64,000 nucleotides of DNA from Ancylobacter novellus (GTDB taxonomy: Bacteria; Pseudomonadota; Alphaproteobacteria; Rhizobiales; Methylopilaceae). The number at the start of each line of letters is the position of its first letter. The stretch's first letter is position 1. The DNA lies in assembly GCA_003241695.1 (NCBI GenBank), contig QFPN01000001.1:1-64000 (forward strand), in the 5' to 3' direction. The notes beneath the pieces were generated by a model, which was given only the letters and a program-made list of their open reading frames with translations, made no database searches and was not told the DNA's origin. Made by a program: the position numbers and the translations under genes. Below, in pieces: positions 8,490-16,689 of this stretch.

Positions 8490-8683
8490 TCAAGGAAGTC
8501 GACGTCTTCGGGGTCTTCGTCCCGCCTCTGCTGCTCTACGCCGCGGTCGCGGCGGCCGTCTGGCTGCCGCTCCGCATGCTGCTCGAGCGCACGCGCTTCT
8601 ACGCGCTCGTCTGGCGGCCGGCTTTGTTCAACCTCGCGGCCTATGTGGTGACGCTCGCCTGCGTCACGGCCGTTCTGAAATGA
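8486..8683 (+). CDS. DUF1656 small membrane protein (AaeX-like)
   Basis: A 65-residue protein with two hydrophobic helices (about 10-30 and 42-63) starting with MIKEVDVFGVFVPPLLLY, the DUF1656 signature. The start is GTG 8486, overlapping the FUSC stop by 4 bp. In enterobacteria the equivalent AaeX sits between the regulator and the AaeA/AaeB efflux pair, and here the same partners flank it. Its biochemical role is not established in the family; it probably belongs to the efflux complex. Confidence 0.85.
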   Translation: MIKEVDVFGVFVPPLLLYAAVAAAVWLPLRMLLERTRFYALVWRPALFNLAAYVVTLACVTAVLK

Positions 8684-8696
8684 GGAGGGTCTTGCA

Positions 8697-9587
8697 ATGT
8701 CGTGGTTGAAGGGGGGTCTTCGGGCCGCCTTCACGCTCGTCGCGGTCGCGGCTGCGATCGCGGCCGGCGTCTATGTCTGGCGCGTCTACATGGACGATCC
8801 CTGGACGCGCGACGGCCGCGTCCGCGCCGACATCGTGCGGCTCGGCCCCGACGTCTCGGGCGCCGTGACGGAGCTGCGCGTCCACGACAACCAGCAGGTG
8901 CGCAAGGGCGACGTCCTGTTCGTCATCGACCAGGCGCGCTACCGCCTCGCGCTCGACCTCGCTAGGGCGACCGAGGCCGGCCGGGCGAGCGACCTCGACC
9001 AGAAGCGCCGCGAGGCCGCGCGCCGCGAGAAGCTGACCACTGCGGCGATCTCGGCGGAGGTTCAGGAGCAGGCCCGCGCCGCGGTCGACGCCGCCGACGC
9101 GGCGCTCCGCCAGGCGGTCGTCGACCGTCAGATCGCGGAGCTCAATCTGGAGCGGACGGAGGTCAAGGCCCCGGTCAACGGCGCCGTCACCAACCTGCTG
9201 CTGCGCCCCGGCGACTACGTGACGCCCGGCAAGGCCGTGATCGCGATCGTCGACAGCGACAGCTTCTATGTCGCGGGCTATTTTGAGGAGACCAAGGTCC
9301 GCCACATCCGCGAGGGCGACCGCGCGACCATCCGCCTGATGGGACACTCGGAAGACCTCACGGGCCATGTCGAAAGCGTCGCGCGGGCGATTGTCGACCG
9401 CGACAACGCCACCGGCGACGAGCTGATCGCGAACGTCAATCCGAGCTTTTCCTGGGTCCGCCTCGCGCAGCGCGTGCCGGTGCGGATCCGGCTCGACGCG
9501 AGGCCCGAAGATCTGCGCCTGACCGCCGGGCTCACCGCCACGGTGGTGATCGAGGACCGCGACGGCGCGAAAGCGGCCGCGCGATAG
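8697..9587 (+). CDS. HlyD-family periplasmic adaptor subunit (AaeA/EmrA-like)
   Basis: A 296-residue membrane fusion protein that links an inner-membrane pump to the cell exterior or an outer-membrane channel. An N-terminal membrane anchor (AAFTLVAVAAAIAAGVYVW) is followed by a lipoyl-like half motif (GPDVSGAVTELRVHDNQQVRKGDVLF), a short coiled-coil hairpin (about 75-150), a second lipoyl half (VKAPVNGAVTNLLLRPGDYV) and a beta-barrel domain. A GGAGG ribosome site lies 8 nt before ATG 8697. It closes the marR-FUSC-DUF1656 operon and is presumably the partner of the FUSC protein. No outer-membrane factor gene is adjacent. Landmarks are given in short pieces; domain limits are approximate. Confidence 0.9.
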   Translation: MSWLKGGLRAAFTLVAVAAAIAAGVYVWRVYMDDPWTRDGRVRADIVRLGPDVSGAVTELRVHDNQQVRKGDVLFVIDQARYRLALDLARATEAGRASDLDQKRREAARREKLTTAAISAEVQEQARAAVDAADAALRQAVVDRQIAELNLERTEVKAPVNGAVTNLLLRPGDYVTPGKAVIAIVDSDSFYVAGYFEETKVRHIREGDRATIRLMGHSEDLTGHVESVARAIVDRDNATGDELIANVNPSFSWVRLAQRVPVRIRLDARPEDLRLTAGLTATVVIEDRDGAKAAAR

Positions 9588-9608
9588 CTCCCCGCCGCCG
9601 GCCGGGTC

Positions 9609-10394
9609 TCAGCTCCGCCGGGCCGCCTGCGGCAGCAGGAACGGCCCCGGCGGCGCGACGCCGACGCGGACCTCGACGTCGTAGACCGCGCGCATCACGG
9701 CGTCGGTCAGAACCTCGGCCGGCGGCCCCTTGGCGATCACGCGGCCGGCCTTCATGGCGACGATCTCGTCGGCCGCCATGGCCGCGAGATTGACGTCGTG
9801 CAGCACGGCGAGCACGCCGCCGCCCTCGCTTGCGTGCCGGCGCGCGAGATCGAGCGTCGCGAGCTGGTGCGCGAGGTCGAGGCCGGTGGTCGGCTCGTCG
9901 AGCATGAGGTAGCGCGGCCGCCCGTCCGGCGCGGCGCGAAGCTGGCCGAGCACGCGGGCGAGATGGGCGCGCTGGCGCTCGCCGCCCGACAGAGCCGCGC
10001 ACACCCTGCCGCCCGCGCCCGCGAGATCGACGGTCGCGAGGCAGGCCTCGACCAGCGCGTCGGCCTCGGCGCGCGGCAGGCCGGGCGGGTGTCCCAGCCG
10101 CGCCACCTCGTCGACCGTGAAGGCGAAGGCGAGTTCGGTCGCCTGCGCGAGCACCGCCCGGCGGCGCGCCAGCGCCATCGGAGAGAAAGACGAGATCGCG
10201 GCCCCGTCGAGCGTGACGTGCCCGGCGGAAGGCCGGAGTTCGCCGGACAGCGCCCCGAGCAGCGAGGACTTGCCGGCGCCGTTCGGCCCGATCAGCGCGA
10301 CCACCCGTCCGGGCGTCACCGCGACGCTCGCCTCGCGCACCACCTCGCTGCCGCCGAGCCGCACGGTCGCGCTTTCGGCCCGGAGCGCGCTCAT
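9609..10394 (-). CDS. hmuV: Heme ABC transporter ATP-binding protein HmuV
   Basis: This 261-residue ATPase drives import of heme across the inner membrane. Walker A is GPNGAGKSSLLG (about residue 37), the signature is LSGGERQRAHLARVLGQL, and Walker B with the H-loop follows in YLMLDEPTTGLDLAHQ and VLHDVNLAAM. The last is characteristic of the FepC/BtuD/HmuV class. The C-terminal part contains AEVLTDAVMRAVYDVEVRVG as in HmuV proteins. Its start overlaps the hmuU stop by 4 bp (ATGA) as third gene of hmuTUV. It converges on the HlyD gene with only 21 bp between the stops. Confidence 0.92.
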   Translation of the reverse strand: MSALRAESATVRLGGSEVVREASVAVTPGRVVALIGPNGAGKSSLLGALSGELRPSAGHVTLDGAAISSFSPMALARRRAVLAQATELAFAFTVDEVARLGHPPGLPRAEADALVEACLATVDLAGAGGRVCAALSGGERQRAHLARVLGQLRAAPDGRPRYLMLDEPTTGLDLAHQLATLDLARRHASEGGGVLAVLHDVNLAAMAADEIVAMKAGRVIAKGPPAEVLTDAVMRAVYDVEVRVGVAPPGPFLLPQAARRS

Positions 10395-11437
10395 CCGACC
10401 GTCCGCCCGCGCCGGCGCGTCAGCAGCCAGAGGAAGAACGGCGCGCCGAACGCCGCCGTCACCACGCCGATCGGCATCTCGGCCGGGGCCGCAACGATCC
10501 GCGCGACGACGTCCGAGAACAGCAGCAGCGCCGCGCCCGCGAGCGCCGAGGCCGGCAGCAGCGCGCGGTGCGACGGGCCGATCGCGAGCCGCACGAGATG
10601 GGGCGCGGCGAGGCCGACGAAACCGATCGCGCCCGCGCCCGCCACCGCGGCGGCCGAGGAGGCCGCGACCCCGAGCAGCGCGAGCCGCTTCAGCCCCTCG
10701 ACGTCGACGCCCGAATGAAACGCCGCCCGCTCGCCGAGCGCGACCGCGTCGAGCCCGCGGGCGAGCGTCGGGATCGCGGCGAGCAGCGCGAGGACGAAGG
10801 GCGCGGCGAGCGCGGCCTTGAGCCAGGTGGCGCCGCCGAGGCTGCCGAGCGTCCAGAACAGGAAGGTGCGGATCTGGTCGTCGCGCGCGAGGAAGATCAG
10901 CACGCCGGTGACCGCGTTCGCGAACGCCCCGAGCGCGACGCCCGCGAGCAGCGTGGTGGCGATCTCGGTGCGCCCGTCCCGCGTCGCGATGCGGGCGAGC
11001 AGCGTGGTGGCGGCGAAGCCGCCGAAGAAGGCCGAAACCGGCAGCGCGAGCGTCGCGAGCCCCGGCGGAAGTCCTGCGACCACGCCCTCGCCCAGCACGA
11101 TCACCGACACCGCCGCGAGCGCCGCTCCGCCCGAGACGCCGACCAGCGTCGGGTCGGCGAGCGGATTGCGGAACACGCCCTGCATCACCGCGCCGCCGAG
11201 CGCGAGCGCCGCCCCGACCAGCGCCCCGAGCGCGGTGCGCGGCCCGCGCACGTCGATCAGGATCGCGGCGTCGCGCGCCATGTCGGCCGGCAGGCCGGCG
11301 CGCCCCTCGCGCAGGACGGCGGCCAGCACCTCGATCGCGCGCGCGGGCGGGATCGCCACCGGCCCGACCGCGAGCGAGGCGAGCGCCGCGACCGCGAGCA
11401 GCGCCGCGGCGACCGCCACGCCGAAGGATCTGGTCAT
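10391..11437 (-). CDS. hmuU: Heme ABC transporter permease HmuU
   Basis: A 348-residue FecCD-family permease with about ten hydrophobic helices. Typical landmarks are RGPRTALGALVGAALALGGA (helix 2/3), NPLADPTLVGVSGGAALAAV, and FVGLAAPHLVRLAIGPSHR before the last helices. The frame remains open far upstream through hmuT in another frame; I use ATG 11437 because it begins directly with a membrane segment (MTRSFGVAVAAALLAVAAL) and overlaps the hmuT stop by 4 bp. It forms the membrane channel for heme delivered by HmuT and is driven by HmuV. Confidence 0.92.
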   Translation of the reverse strand: MTRSFGVAVAAALLAVAALASLAVGPVAIPPARAIEVLAAVLREGRAGLPADMARDAAILIDVRGPRTALGALVGAALALGGAVMQGVFRNPLADPTLVGVSGGAALAAVSVIVLGEGVVAGLPPGLATLALPVSAFFGGFAATTLLARIATRDGRTEIATTLLAGVALGAFANAVTGVLIFLARDDQIRTFLFWTLGSLGGATWLKAALAAPFVLALLAAIPTLARGLDAVALGERAAFHSGVDVEGLKRLALLGVAASSAAAVAGAGAIGFVGLAAPHLVRLAIGPSHRALLPASALAGAALLLFSDVVARIVAAPAEMPIGVVTAAFGAPFFLWLLTRRRGRTVG

Positions 11438-12354
11438 CGTTTCGCAGGCGTCCGGTCGACGGTCCAGGCCCGCTCGGGAAGCGCCGGCAGCGACGCCTCC
11501 GGATAGATCCCGGCCGCGACCGCCCGCGTCGCCTGCGCGACGCGCGGCCCGAAGCCGATGAATCCGAGCGCGTCGGCCGCGATCACGCGGTTTTCCCGCA
11601 CGGCGGGGGAGCCGGCGAGCCCCGGATGGCGGGCGATCTCCTCCGGCGACAGCGGCGCGCTCGTCTGCAGCACGACGATGGCGTCGGGCGCCATGGCGTA
11701 GGCGGCCTCGTCGGACAGCGGCTTCCAGCCGGACAGCGCGGAGGCGGCGTTGTCGGCCCCGGCGAGCGCGAGCGCATGGGCGCCGCTCGACCCCGCGCCC
11801 GCCGCCATCAGCCCGCCGCCGCGGGGCGGCCCGAGCAGCACGAGCGCGTTGCGCCGCTTCGGAACGCTCGCGAGCGCGGTCTCGAGCGCCGCGAGATCTT
11901 CGGCGACGGCGCGGGCGACCTCTTCGCCCCGCTCCCGCTCCCCGATCGCCCCGGCAACGAGGCGGATCCGCTCGGCCGCGTCCGCCGCGGTCTTCGCTTC
12001 CTCGAGCTGCACGAGGCGCACCGAGGCGCTCTTCAGAACGTCGAGCGCCTCCTTCGGCCCGGCGCCGTCGGTCGCGACGATAAGGTCGGGCCCGAGCGCC
12101 AGCACGCCCTCGGCCGAGAGCGAGCGGTAGTAGCCGACATTGGGCTTCGCCCGCGCCGCGGCCGGATAGCCGGACGAGACGTCGACCCCTGCGATGCGGT
12201 CGCCGGCGCCGAGCGCATAGAGGATCTCGGTCGCCGCCCCGCCGAGCGCCACGATGCGCGACGGCGCGGCCGCCCGCGCCGCGCGGGACAGGCACGCGAC
12301 GCCCGGAACGGCGAGCGCGCCGAGAACCAGGGACCGGCGATCGATCGACATCAT
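11434..12354 (-). CDS. hmuT: Heme-binding periplasmic protein HmuT
   Basis: The 306-residue product is a class III periplasmic binding protein. The N terminus (MSIDRRSLVLGALAVPGVA) is a signal with a twin arginine. The mature protein shows IVALGGAATEILYALGAGDRIAGVDVSSGYP and PDLIVATDGAGP, the two strand-loop segments typical of HmuT/FhuD-type proteins, then VIAADALGFIGFGPRV near the end. It hands periplasmic heme to HmuUV. Two adjacent ATG codons (12354, 12351) could start it. An Irr-box-like motif touches the start codon, suggesting iron control of the operon. No TonB-dependent heme receptor or hmuS gene is in the window. Confidence 0.9.
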   Translation of the reverse strand: MMSIDRRSLVLGALAVPGVACLSRAARAAAPSRIVALGGAATEILYALGAGDRIAGVDVSSGYPAAARAKPNVGYYRSLSAEGVLALGPDLIVATDGAGPKEALDVLKSASVRLVQLEEAKTAADAAERIRLVAGAIGERERGEEVARAVAEDLAALETALASVPKRRNALVLLGPPRGGGLMAAGAGSSGAHALALAGADNAASALSGWKPLSDEAAYAMAPDAIVVLQTSAPLSPEEIARHPGLAGSPAVRENRVIAADALGFIGFGPRVAQATRAVAAGIYPEASLPALPERAWTVDRTPAKR

Positions 12355-12371
12355 TTCAGAATTATTCCAAT
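12355..12371 (-). promoter_or_regulatory. Irr/ICE-like iron-control box at hmuT
   Basis: TTCAGAATTATTCCAAT matches the iron-control-element consensus TTTAGAA-N3-TTCTAAA at 11 of the 14 defined positions and abuts the hmuT start codon. A box with the same score lies at the same place before fbpA (16529-16545). Recognition by Irr (or a related iron regulator) is inferred from consensus and gene function. Confidence 0.55.
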
Positions 12372-12499
12372 GAGAACATGTGTTTACGGGCTCGCGCCTA
12401 TCGATGCCGGACGGCGGCGCCTGTCAAATGGTTTGTGGTCGAACGCGGTCTTGCGACCCTGCAGGTCCGTCGCGCCAGTGCGACCCGCGCCGCCGCTCC

Positions 12500-12536
12500 C
12501 CGTCATGCCCGCGCTCTGCGCGGGCATCCACGACTT
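12500..12536 (+). repeat. Family A repeat, left part (copy split around a family B element)
   Basis: CCGTCATGCCCGCGC and GCGCGGGCATCCACGACTT form a hairpin followed by the usual family A inner arm. The right half with AAGTCGTGGATGCCC is at 12836-12870, with the family B element between them. The segments after and before the halves resemble each other (ACTTGACCGTAGAGCGC at 12534 and ACTTGATCACAGAGCGC at 12808). Confidence 0.65.
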
Positions 12537-12616
12537 GACCGTAGAGCGCCACGGGGGCCGCAGTCATGAACGCCCTGCTTCAACCAAACATGACGGCCGC
12601 GGTTCGCGGCGCTGTC

Positions 12617-12757
12617 TCCCCTCCCCCTTGCGGGGAGGGGTCGGGGGTGAGGGTGGCTCCGGATAACGCGCTGCGGGCGACGCCGCTCCACGCGCGACGG
12701 CGAAGATCCATCCTGAACCACCCCCACCCTCACCCTCCCCACAAGGGGGAGGGAGCG
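12617..12757. repeat. GC-rich inverted-end repeat, family B (copy 2)
   Basis: Ends CTCCCCTCCCCCTTGCGGGG and CACAAGGGGGAGGGAGCGG enclose inner GGGTGGCTCC and CCACCCCCACCCTCACC stretches. The outer right flank GAGCGGAGAGGTCGCGC is shared with copy 4 at 42.7 kb. Together with the family A halves it fills most of the 578-bp gap between hmuT and fbpC (12355-12932). I see no gene in that gap. Confidence 0.85.
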
Positions 12758-12835
12758 GAGAGGTCGCGCCGAAAGCCCTGTGGCCCGCGCCAAGTCCAGG
12801 CCAACGACTTGATCACAGAGCGCTACGCCCGCAGG

Positions 12836-12870
12836 AAGTCGTGGATGCCCGACTGCGGCGGGCATGACGG
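12836..12870 (-). repeat. Family A repeat, right part
   Basis: AAGTCGTGGATGCCCG, a short loop and CGGGCATGACGG: the complementary half of the element beginning at 12500. Its spacing from the left half is unusually large because a family B element lies between them. Confidence 0.65.
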
Positions 12871-12932
12871 CGGTGGTTCATGCGGACCCTCCCGCCTGTA
12901 GCGGACGCCGCCGTCCGAGGCGCGGCCCCCCC

Positions 12933-13961
12933 TCAGCTCTCCGGGCGGAACGCCACGCAGGGGCCGGCGATGGCGAGGCGCACCGCGCCGGAGCCGTCGG
13001 CCTCGAAATCAGCCGGCGCCCTCACCGACAGCCGGCGGTCGCCGATCGCGACCGTCAGCAGGCTGTGGTCGCCGCGAAAGCTGCGCTCGACGACGGTCGC
13101 GCTCCGCCCCTCGCCGCCGATCACGATCTGCTCCGGCCGGACGCAGACCGAGGCGCGGCCGTCGACGCCCGGCGCGATCGCGGCGAGCGCCGCCGGGCCG
13201 AGCGGCGTCTCGGCGGCGCCGTCCCGAATGGTCGCGTCGAGGAAGATCGCGCCGCCGGTGATGCGCGCGACATCGGCGCTCGACGGCGCGCGATAGACCG
13301 TCCGCGGCTCGTCCTGCTGCACGATATGCCCGTCCTGCATCACGGCGACGACGTCGGCGCTGGCGAAGGCCTCCTCCGGGTCGTGGGTCACGAGCACGGC
13401 CGAGGCGCCGGCCCGCCTCAGCGCGGCGGTGACCTCCTCGCGCAGCGTCCGGCGAAGATCGAGGTCGAGGCCGTTGAACGGCTCGTCCAGCACCACGAGC
13501 TTCGGGGCCGGCGCGAGCGCGCGGGCGAGCGCGACGCGCTGCTGCTGCCCGCCGGAAAGCTGGTGCGGATAGCGGTCCTTCAGCGCCTCGAGCCCGACGA
13601 GCGCGAGCGCGGCCCCGATGCGCTCCGCTGTCCGCTCGCGGCGCCTCAGCCCATAGCCGACATTGCCCGCGACCGTCAGGTGCGGGAACAGCGCGCCCTC
13701 CTGCGGCACGTAGCCGACCCGGCGCTTCTCGGGCGGCACATGCGCGCCGCCGCCGGAGACCGCGGTCCCGTCGATCAGGATCTCGCCGCCGTCGATGCGG
13801 TCGAACCCCGCGATCGCGCGCAGCAGCGTGGTCTTGCCGCAGCCCGACGGCCCGAGCAGGGCCGCGATCCGGCCGGCCTCGACGGCGAAGGTCACGCCGC
13901 GCAGCACCGGCTGGGGGCCGAAAGCCTTCCGGACGTCGCGGACGTGCACGCTCTTCGTCAC
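12933..13961 (-). CDS. fbpC: Ferric iron ABC transporter ATP-binding protein FbpC
   Basis: A 342-residue ATPase of the iron(III)/spermidine class. Walker A is GPSGCGKTTLLRAIAGF (about residue 36), the signature is LSGGQQQRVALARALAPAPK, Walker B is LVVLDEPFNGLD, and the switch His lies in LVTHDPEEAFASAD. The C-terminal third (about 240-342) is a TOBE/FbpC-type regulatory domain with VCVRPEQIVIGGE. It starts 4 bp inside the end of fbpB. With FbpA and FbpB it would import ferric iron stripped from carriers in the periplasm. Family assignment as FbpC rests on the neighbours as much as on the ATPase itself. Confidence 0.9.
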   Translation of the reverse strand: MTKSVHVRDVRKAFGPQPVLRGVTFAVEAGRIAALLGPSGCGKTTLLRAIAGFDRIDGGEILIDGTAVSGGGAHVPPEKRRVGYVPQEGALFPHLTVAGNVGYGLRRRERTAERIGAALALVGLEALKDRYPHQLSGGQQQRVALARALAPAPKLVVLDEPFNGLDLDLRRTLREEVTAALRRAGASAVLVTHDPEEAFASADVVAVMQDGHIVQQDEPRTVYRAPSSADVARITGGAIFLDATIRDGAAETPLGPAALAAIAPGVDGRASVCVRPEQIVIGGEGRSATVVERSFRGDHSLLTVAIGDRRLSVRAPADFEADGSGAVRLAIAGPCVAFRPES

Positions 13962-15508
13962 AGGTCGTGGAGCTCCAGGCTGCGGCGGGTGAAGACATAG
14001 ACGGGAAGCGCCGACAGCGCGACCAGCAGCGCCGCGAAGGGCGCGGCGGCGGCGTATTGCCCGTCATTCGCGCGCGACCACACCTCGGTCGCGAGCGTGG
14101 TGACGCCGATCGGCGCGAGCAGCAGCGTCGCGGTCAGCTCGCGCACCAGTTCGAGAGTCATCAGCGCGAGCGCGGCGCCGACGCCCGGCAGGATCGCCGG
14201 CAGGGTCACGGTCACGAAGGCGACGAACGGCCCGCGGCCGAGGCTGCGCGCCACCTCCTCGAGCCGGGGCGGCGCGAGCTCGACGGAAGCGCGCAGCGCC
14301 GACTGGGCGAGAGGCAGAAACAGCACGGCGTAGGCCGCGAACAGCAGCGCCGCGGTCTGGTAGAGCGCCGGCGCGAAACGGATCGCGAAGAAGGTGAGCG
14401 CAAGCGCCACCACGATGCCCGGCAGGCCGTGGACGACGTAGGGCAACCGGTCGACCAGACGCGACACCGGGCCGGGGTGGCGCGTCGCCGCGAGGACGAG
14501 CGGCAGCGCGAGCGCGGTCGCGATGACGGCGCCGGGGAGCGCGAGCGACAGCGAGCCCTGAACCGCCGGCCAGATGTCCGGCAGGCCGCGGGCGGTCGAG
14601 CGGCCGACCGCGATCCAGTAGACCAGCATGCCCGCGGGGACGAGGCTCGACAGCGCGACCAGACCGGCGAAGCCCGCGACCACAAAGGGCTTCGCGCGGC
14701 CGAGCGCGAGGGCGCGCTGGTCGCGCCGCCCGCCCCGGCCGGAGCGCGAGAACCGCATGTCGCGGCGAAGCCGCATCTCGCCGAAGGCGACCGGCAGCGT
14801 CAGGGCGAGCAGCACGGCGGACTGCAGCGCCGCCGCGGCGTTGTCGAACTGAAGCTCGTAGGAGGAGAAGATCGCGGTGGTGAAGGTCTGCACGCGGAGC
14901 AGCGCCAGCGCGCCGAACTCGGCGAGCATGTGGGTCAGCACGAGCAGCGCCCCGGCCCCGAGCGCCGGCCAGGCCTGCGGAAGCACGACGCCGAGAAAAG
15001 TCCGCCACGGCCGGTGGCCGAGCGAGCGGGCGACGTCCTCATAGGCCGGATCCATGCCCCTGAGCGCCGCCGCGACCGGCAGATAGACCAGCGGATAATG
15101 CGACAGCGACAGGATCAGGATCGCGCCCGCCAGCCCCTGAAACGCGACGTCGATCGACGCCCAGGCGAAGCTCGCGACGAAGGCCGGAACGGCGAGCGGC
15201 AACGCCGCGGCGATGCGCCAGAAGCGGCGGCCGGGAAGATCGGTGCGCTCGACGAACCACGCCGCGGCCGTTCCGAGCGCGGCGGCGATGGCCGTCACGG
15301 AGACTGCGAGCGTCACGGTGTTGAGCAGGAGTTCGCCCGTGCGCGCCCGGAACAGCTCCGACGCCGCGCCCGCTCCGCCGGCCTCGCCTGCGCGGAGCGC
15401 CACATAGGCGAGCGGCAGAGCGATAAGCGCGAGCGGCGGCGCGGCCGCGAGCAGCATCCAGAGCGGCGGCGCGGGCTCCCGCCGCCATGCGGCGAGCGCC
15501 CGGTTCAT
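13958..15508 (-). CDS. fbpB: Ferric iron ABC transporter permease FbpB (fused two-domain)
   Basis: The 516-residue permease is a tandem fusion of two binding-protein-dependent transport domains, as in other Fbp/Sfu systems. Each half has about six hydrophobic helices. The first domain carries an EAA loop (YEDVARSLGHRPWRTFLGVVLPQAWPAL, landmarks ARSLGHRPW and VVLPQAWP) and the second a matching loop (LEEVARSLGRGPFVAFVTVTLPAI, landmarks ARSLGRGP and VTLPAILPG). I start at ATG 15508, which overlaps the fbpA stop by 4 bp, rather than at earlier in-frame codons inside fbpA. It is the membrane channel for Fe(III). Confidence 0.92.
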   Translation of the reverse strand: MNRALAAWRREPAPPLWMLLAAAPPLALIALPLAYVALRAGEAGGAGAASELFRARTGELLLNTVTLAVSVTAIAAALGTAAAWFVERTDLPGRRFWRIAAALPLAVPAFVASFAWASIDVAFQGLAGAILILSLSHYPLVYLPVAAALRGMDPAYEDVARSLGHRPWRTFLGVVLPQAWPALGAGALLVLTHMLAEFGALALLRVQTFTTAIFSSYELQFDNAAAALQSAVLLALTLPVAFGEMRLRRDMRFSRSGRGGRRDQRALALGRAKPFVVAGFAGLVALSSLVPAGMLVYWIAVGRSTARGLPDIWPAVQGSLSLALPGAVIATALALPLVLAATRHPGPVSRLVDRLPYVVHGLPGIVVALALTFFAIRFAPALYQTAALLFAAYAVLFLPLAQSALRASVELAPPRLEEVARSLGRGPFVAFVTVTLPAILPGVGAALALMTLELVRELTATLLLAPIGVTTLATEVWSRANDGQYAAAAPFAALLVALSALPVYVFTRRSLELHDL

Positions 15509-16530
15509 ACCAGGCCGGCTTCGCGCTGAAGCGAGAGCGCCTCGCCCGCGTCGCTGACGTCGTCGACCGAAAGATCCGGCGGGTCGAGCTCCGCGAGCGG
15601 CTTCAGCGGATAGGGCGACACGACGCTGGGGCGCACCGGATATTCGGCGACGGCGTCGACGATCGCCTGCTGGCCCGCCTGTCCGACCATGAAGGCGAGG
15701 AAGCGCTGGGCGAGTTCGGCCTTGCCCGAGGAGACGAGCGCGCCGGCGGCCGACAGCGTCACCAGCGCGCCGGGATCCTTGTGGCCGAGATAATGCAGCG
15801 CGCAGCGCATGTTCTCCGGGCCGATCTCGTCCGCGACCGAATACCAGTAGTAGGAGTTCACGAGCGCGGTCGCGATCTCGCCGCGCTGCACGGCCTGCAC
15901 CGCCGCGACGTTGCCGTTGTAGACGCGGCCGTTCTCCTTCAGCCCCTTGAGCCACGCGATCGCGGCGTCACGGCCCTTGAGCTTCAGGATCGCGAGCGAC
16001 TGGCTCTGGAACTCGCCGCTCGTCGGCACATAGGCGACGCGGTCCTTCCAGGCCGCCGTCGCGAAGTCGAGCACGGAGGCGGGAAGCGTCTCGGGCGCGA
16101 CGGTCTTCCTGTCATAGGCCACCACCCGGCAGCGCGCCGTGACGCCGATCCAGCGGCCGTCGTCGCCGGCGAAGCGCGTCGGGATCTGGCCGAGCGTCGT
16201 CTTGTCGACGGGCGCAAGCAGCCCGCGGGCCGCGAGCGTGGTGACGGGCGCCGTCTCCTCGGAGAAGAACACGTCGGCGGGCGAGCGCGCGCCCTCCTCG
16301 ACGATCTGGTTCGCGAGCTGGGCGCTGCCGCCCTTGCGGATCGCGACCTGAACGCCGGTCGCGGCCATGAAGGCCTGCACCACCGCGGTCGCGGGCTCGG
16401 CGTGCTGGCCGTTGTAGAGCACCAGCGTCTCGTTCGCGGCGGCCCGCCGCGGCAGCAGAACCGGCGCCGCCAGCGCGAGGCCCGCGGCCGCGCCGCGCGC
16501 GAGAAGGCCGCGCCTGTCGAGCTCACTCAT
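15505..16530 (-). CDS. fbpA: Ferric iron-binding periplasmic protein FbpA
   Basis: The 341-residue product is a transferrin-like ferric-binding protein. A signal with a twin-arginine-like start (MSELDRRGLLARGAAAGLALAAP) precedes ETLVLYNGQHAEPATAV, the usual FbpA first strand-helix. RKGGSAQLANQIVEEG and the paired-tyrosine motif NSYYWY (Fe ligands in the family) follow. An alternative GTG at 16584 would add 18 residues but would run through the iron-box-like motif, so I choose ATG 16530. It heads fbpABC. Adjacent hmuTUV makes this a local iron-acquisition region, with both operons apparently under the same regulator. Confidence 0.92.
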   Translation of the reverse strand: MSELDRRGLLARGAAAGLALAAPVLLPRRAAANETLVLYNGQHAEPATAVVQAFMAATGVQVAIRKGGSAQLANQIVEEGARSPADVFFSEETAPVTTLAARGLLAPVDKTTLGQIPTRFAGDDGRWIGVTARCRVVAYDRKTVAPETLPASVLDFATAAWKDRVAYVPTSGEFQSQSLAILKLKGRDAAIAWLKGLKENGRVYNGNVAAVQAVQRGEIATALVNSYYWYSVADEIGPENMRCALHYLGHKDPGALVTLSAAGALVSSGKAELAQRFLAFMVGQAGQQAIVDAVAEYPVRPSVVSPYPLKPLAELDPPDLSVDDVSDAGEALSLQREAGLV

Positions 16531-16545
16531 TAGAATAACTCTAAG
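16529..16545 (-). promoter_or_regulatory. Irr/ICE-like iron-control box at fbpA
   Basis: ATTAGAATAACTCTAAG matches TTTAGAA-N3-TTCTAAA at 11 of 14 defined positions and overlaps the fbpA start codon. A TATAGT at 16549-16554 (minus strand) could be the -10 box, which would put the motif over the transcription start. Regulator assignment is inferred. Confidence 0.55.
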
Positions 16546-16689
16546 AAGACTATAGAATTCGTCTGTCGCAAGAAGGTCTTTCACGCCTTCGTGTCAAGCG
16601 CGGGGCGGGGCCGCGCAGAACGATCGCTTGGGAGGCTTTGCGGGCGGGGCGTCTCGATGCCTCTCCTTGCGAGCCTCTGTGAAACGCTC

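Noticed and set aside
12500..12870. CRISPR-like array from repeated palindromes
   Set aside because: The repeats are of two different families, irregularly spaced, without unique spacers or cas genes.
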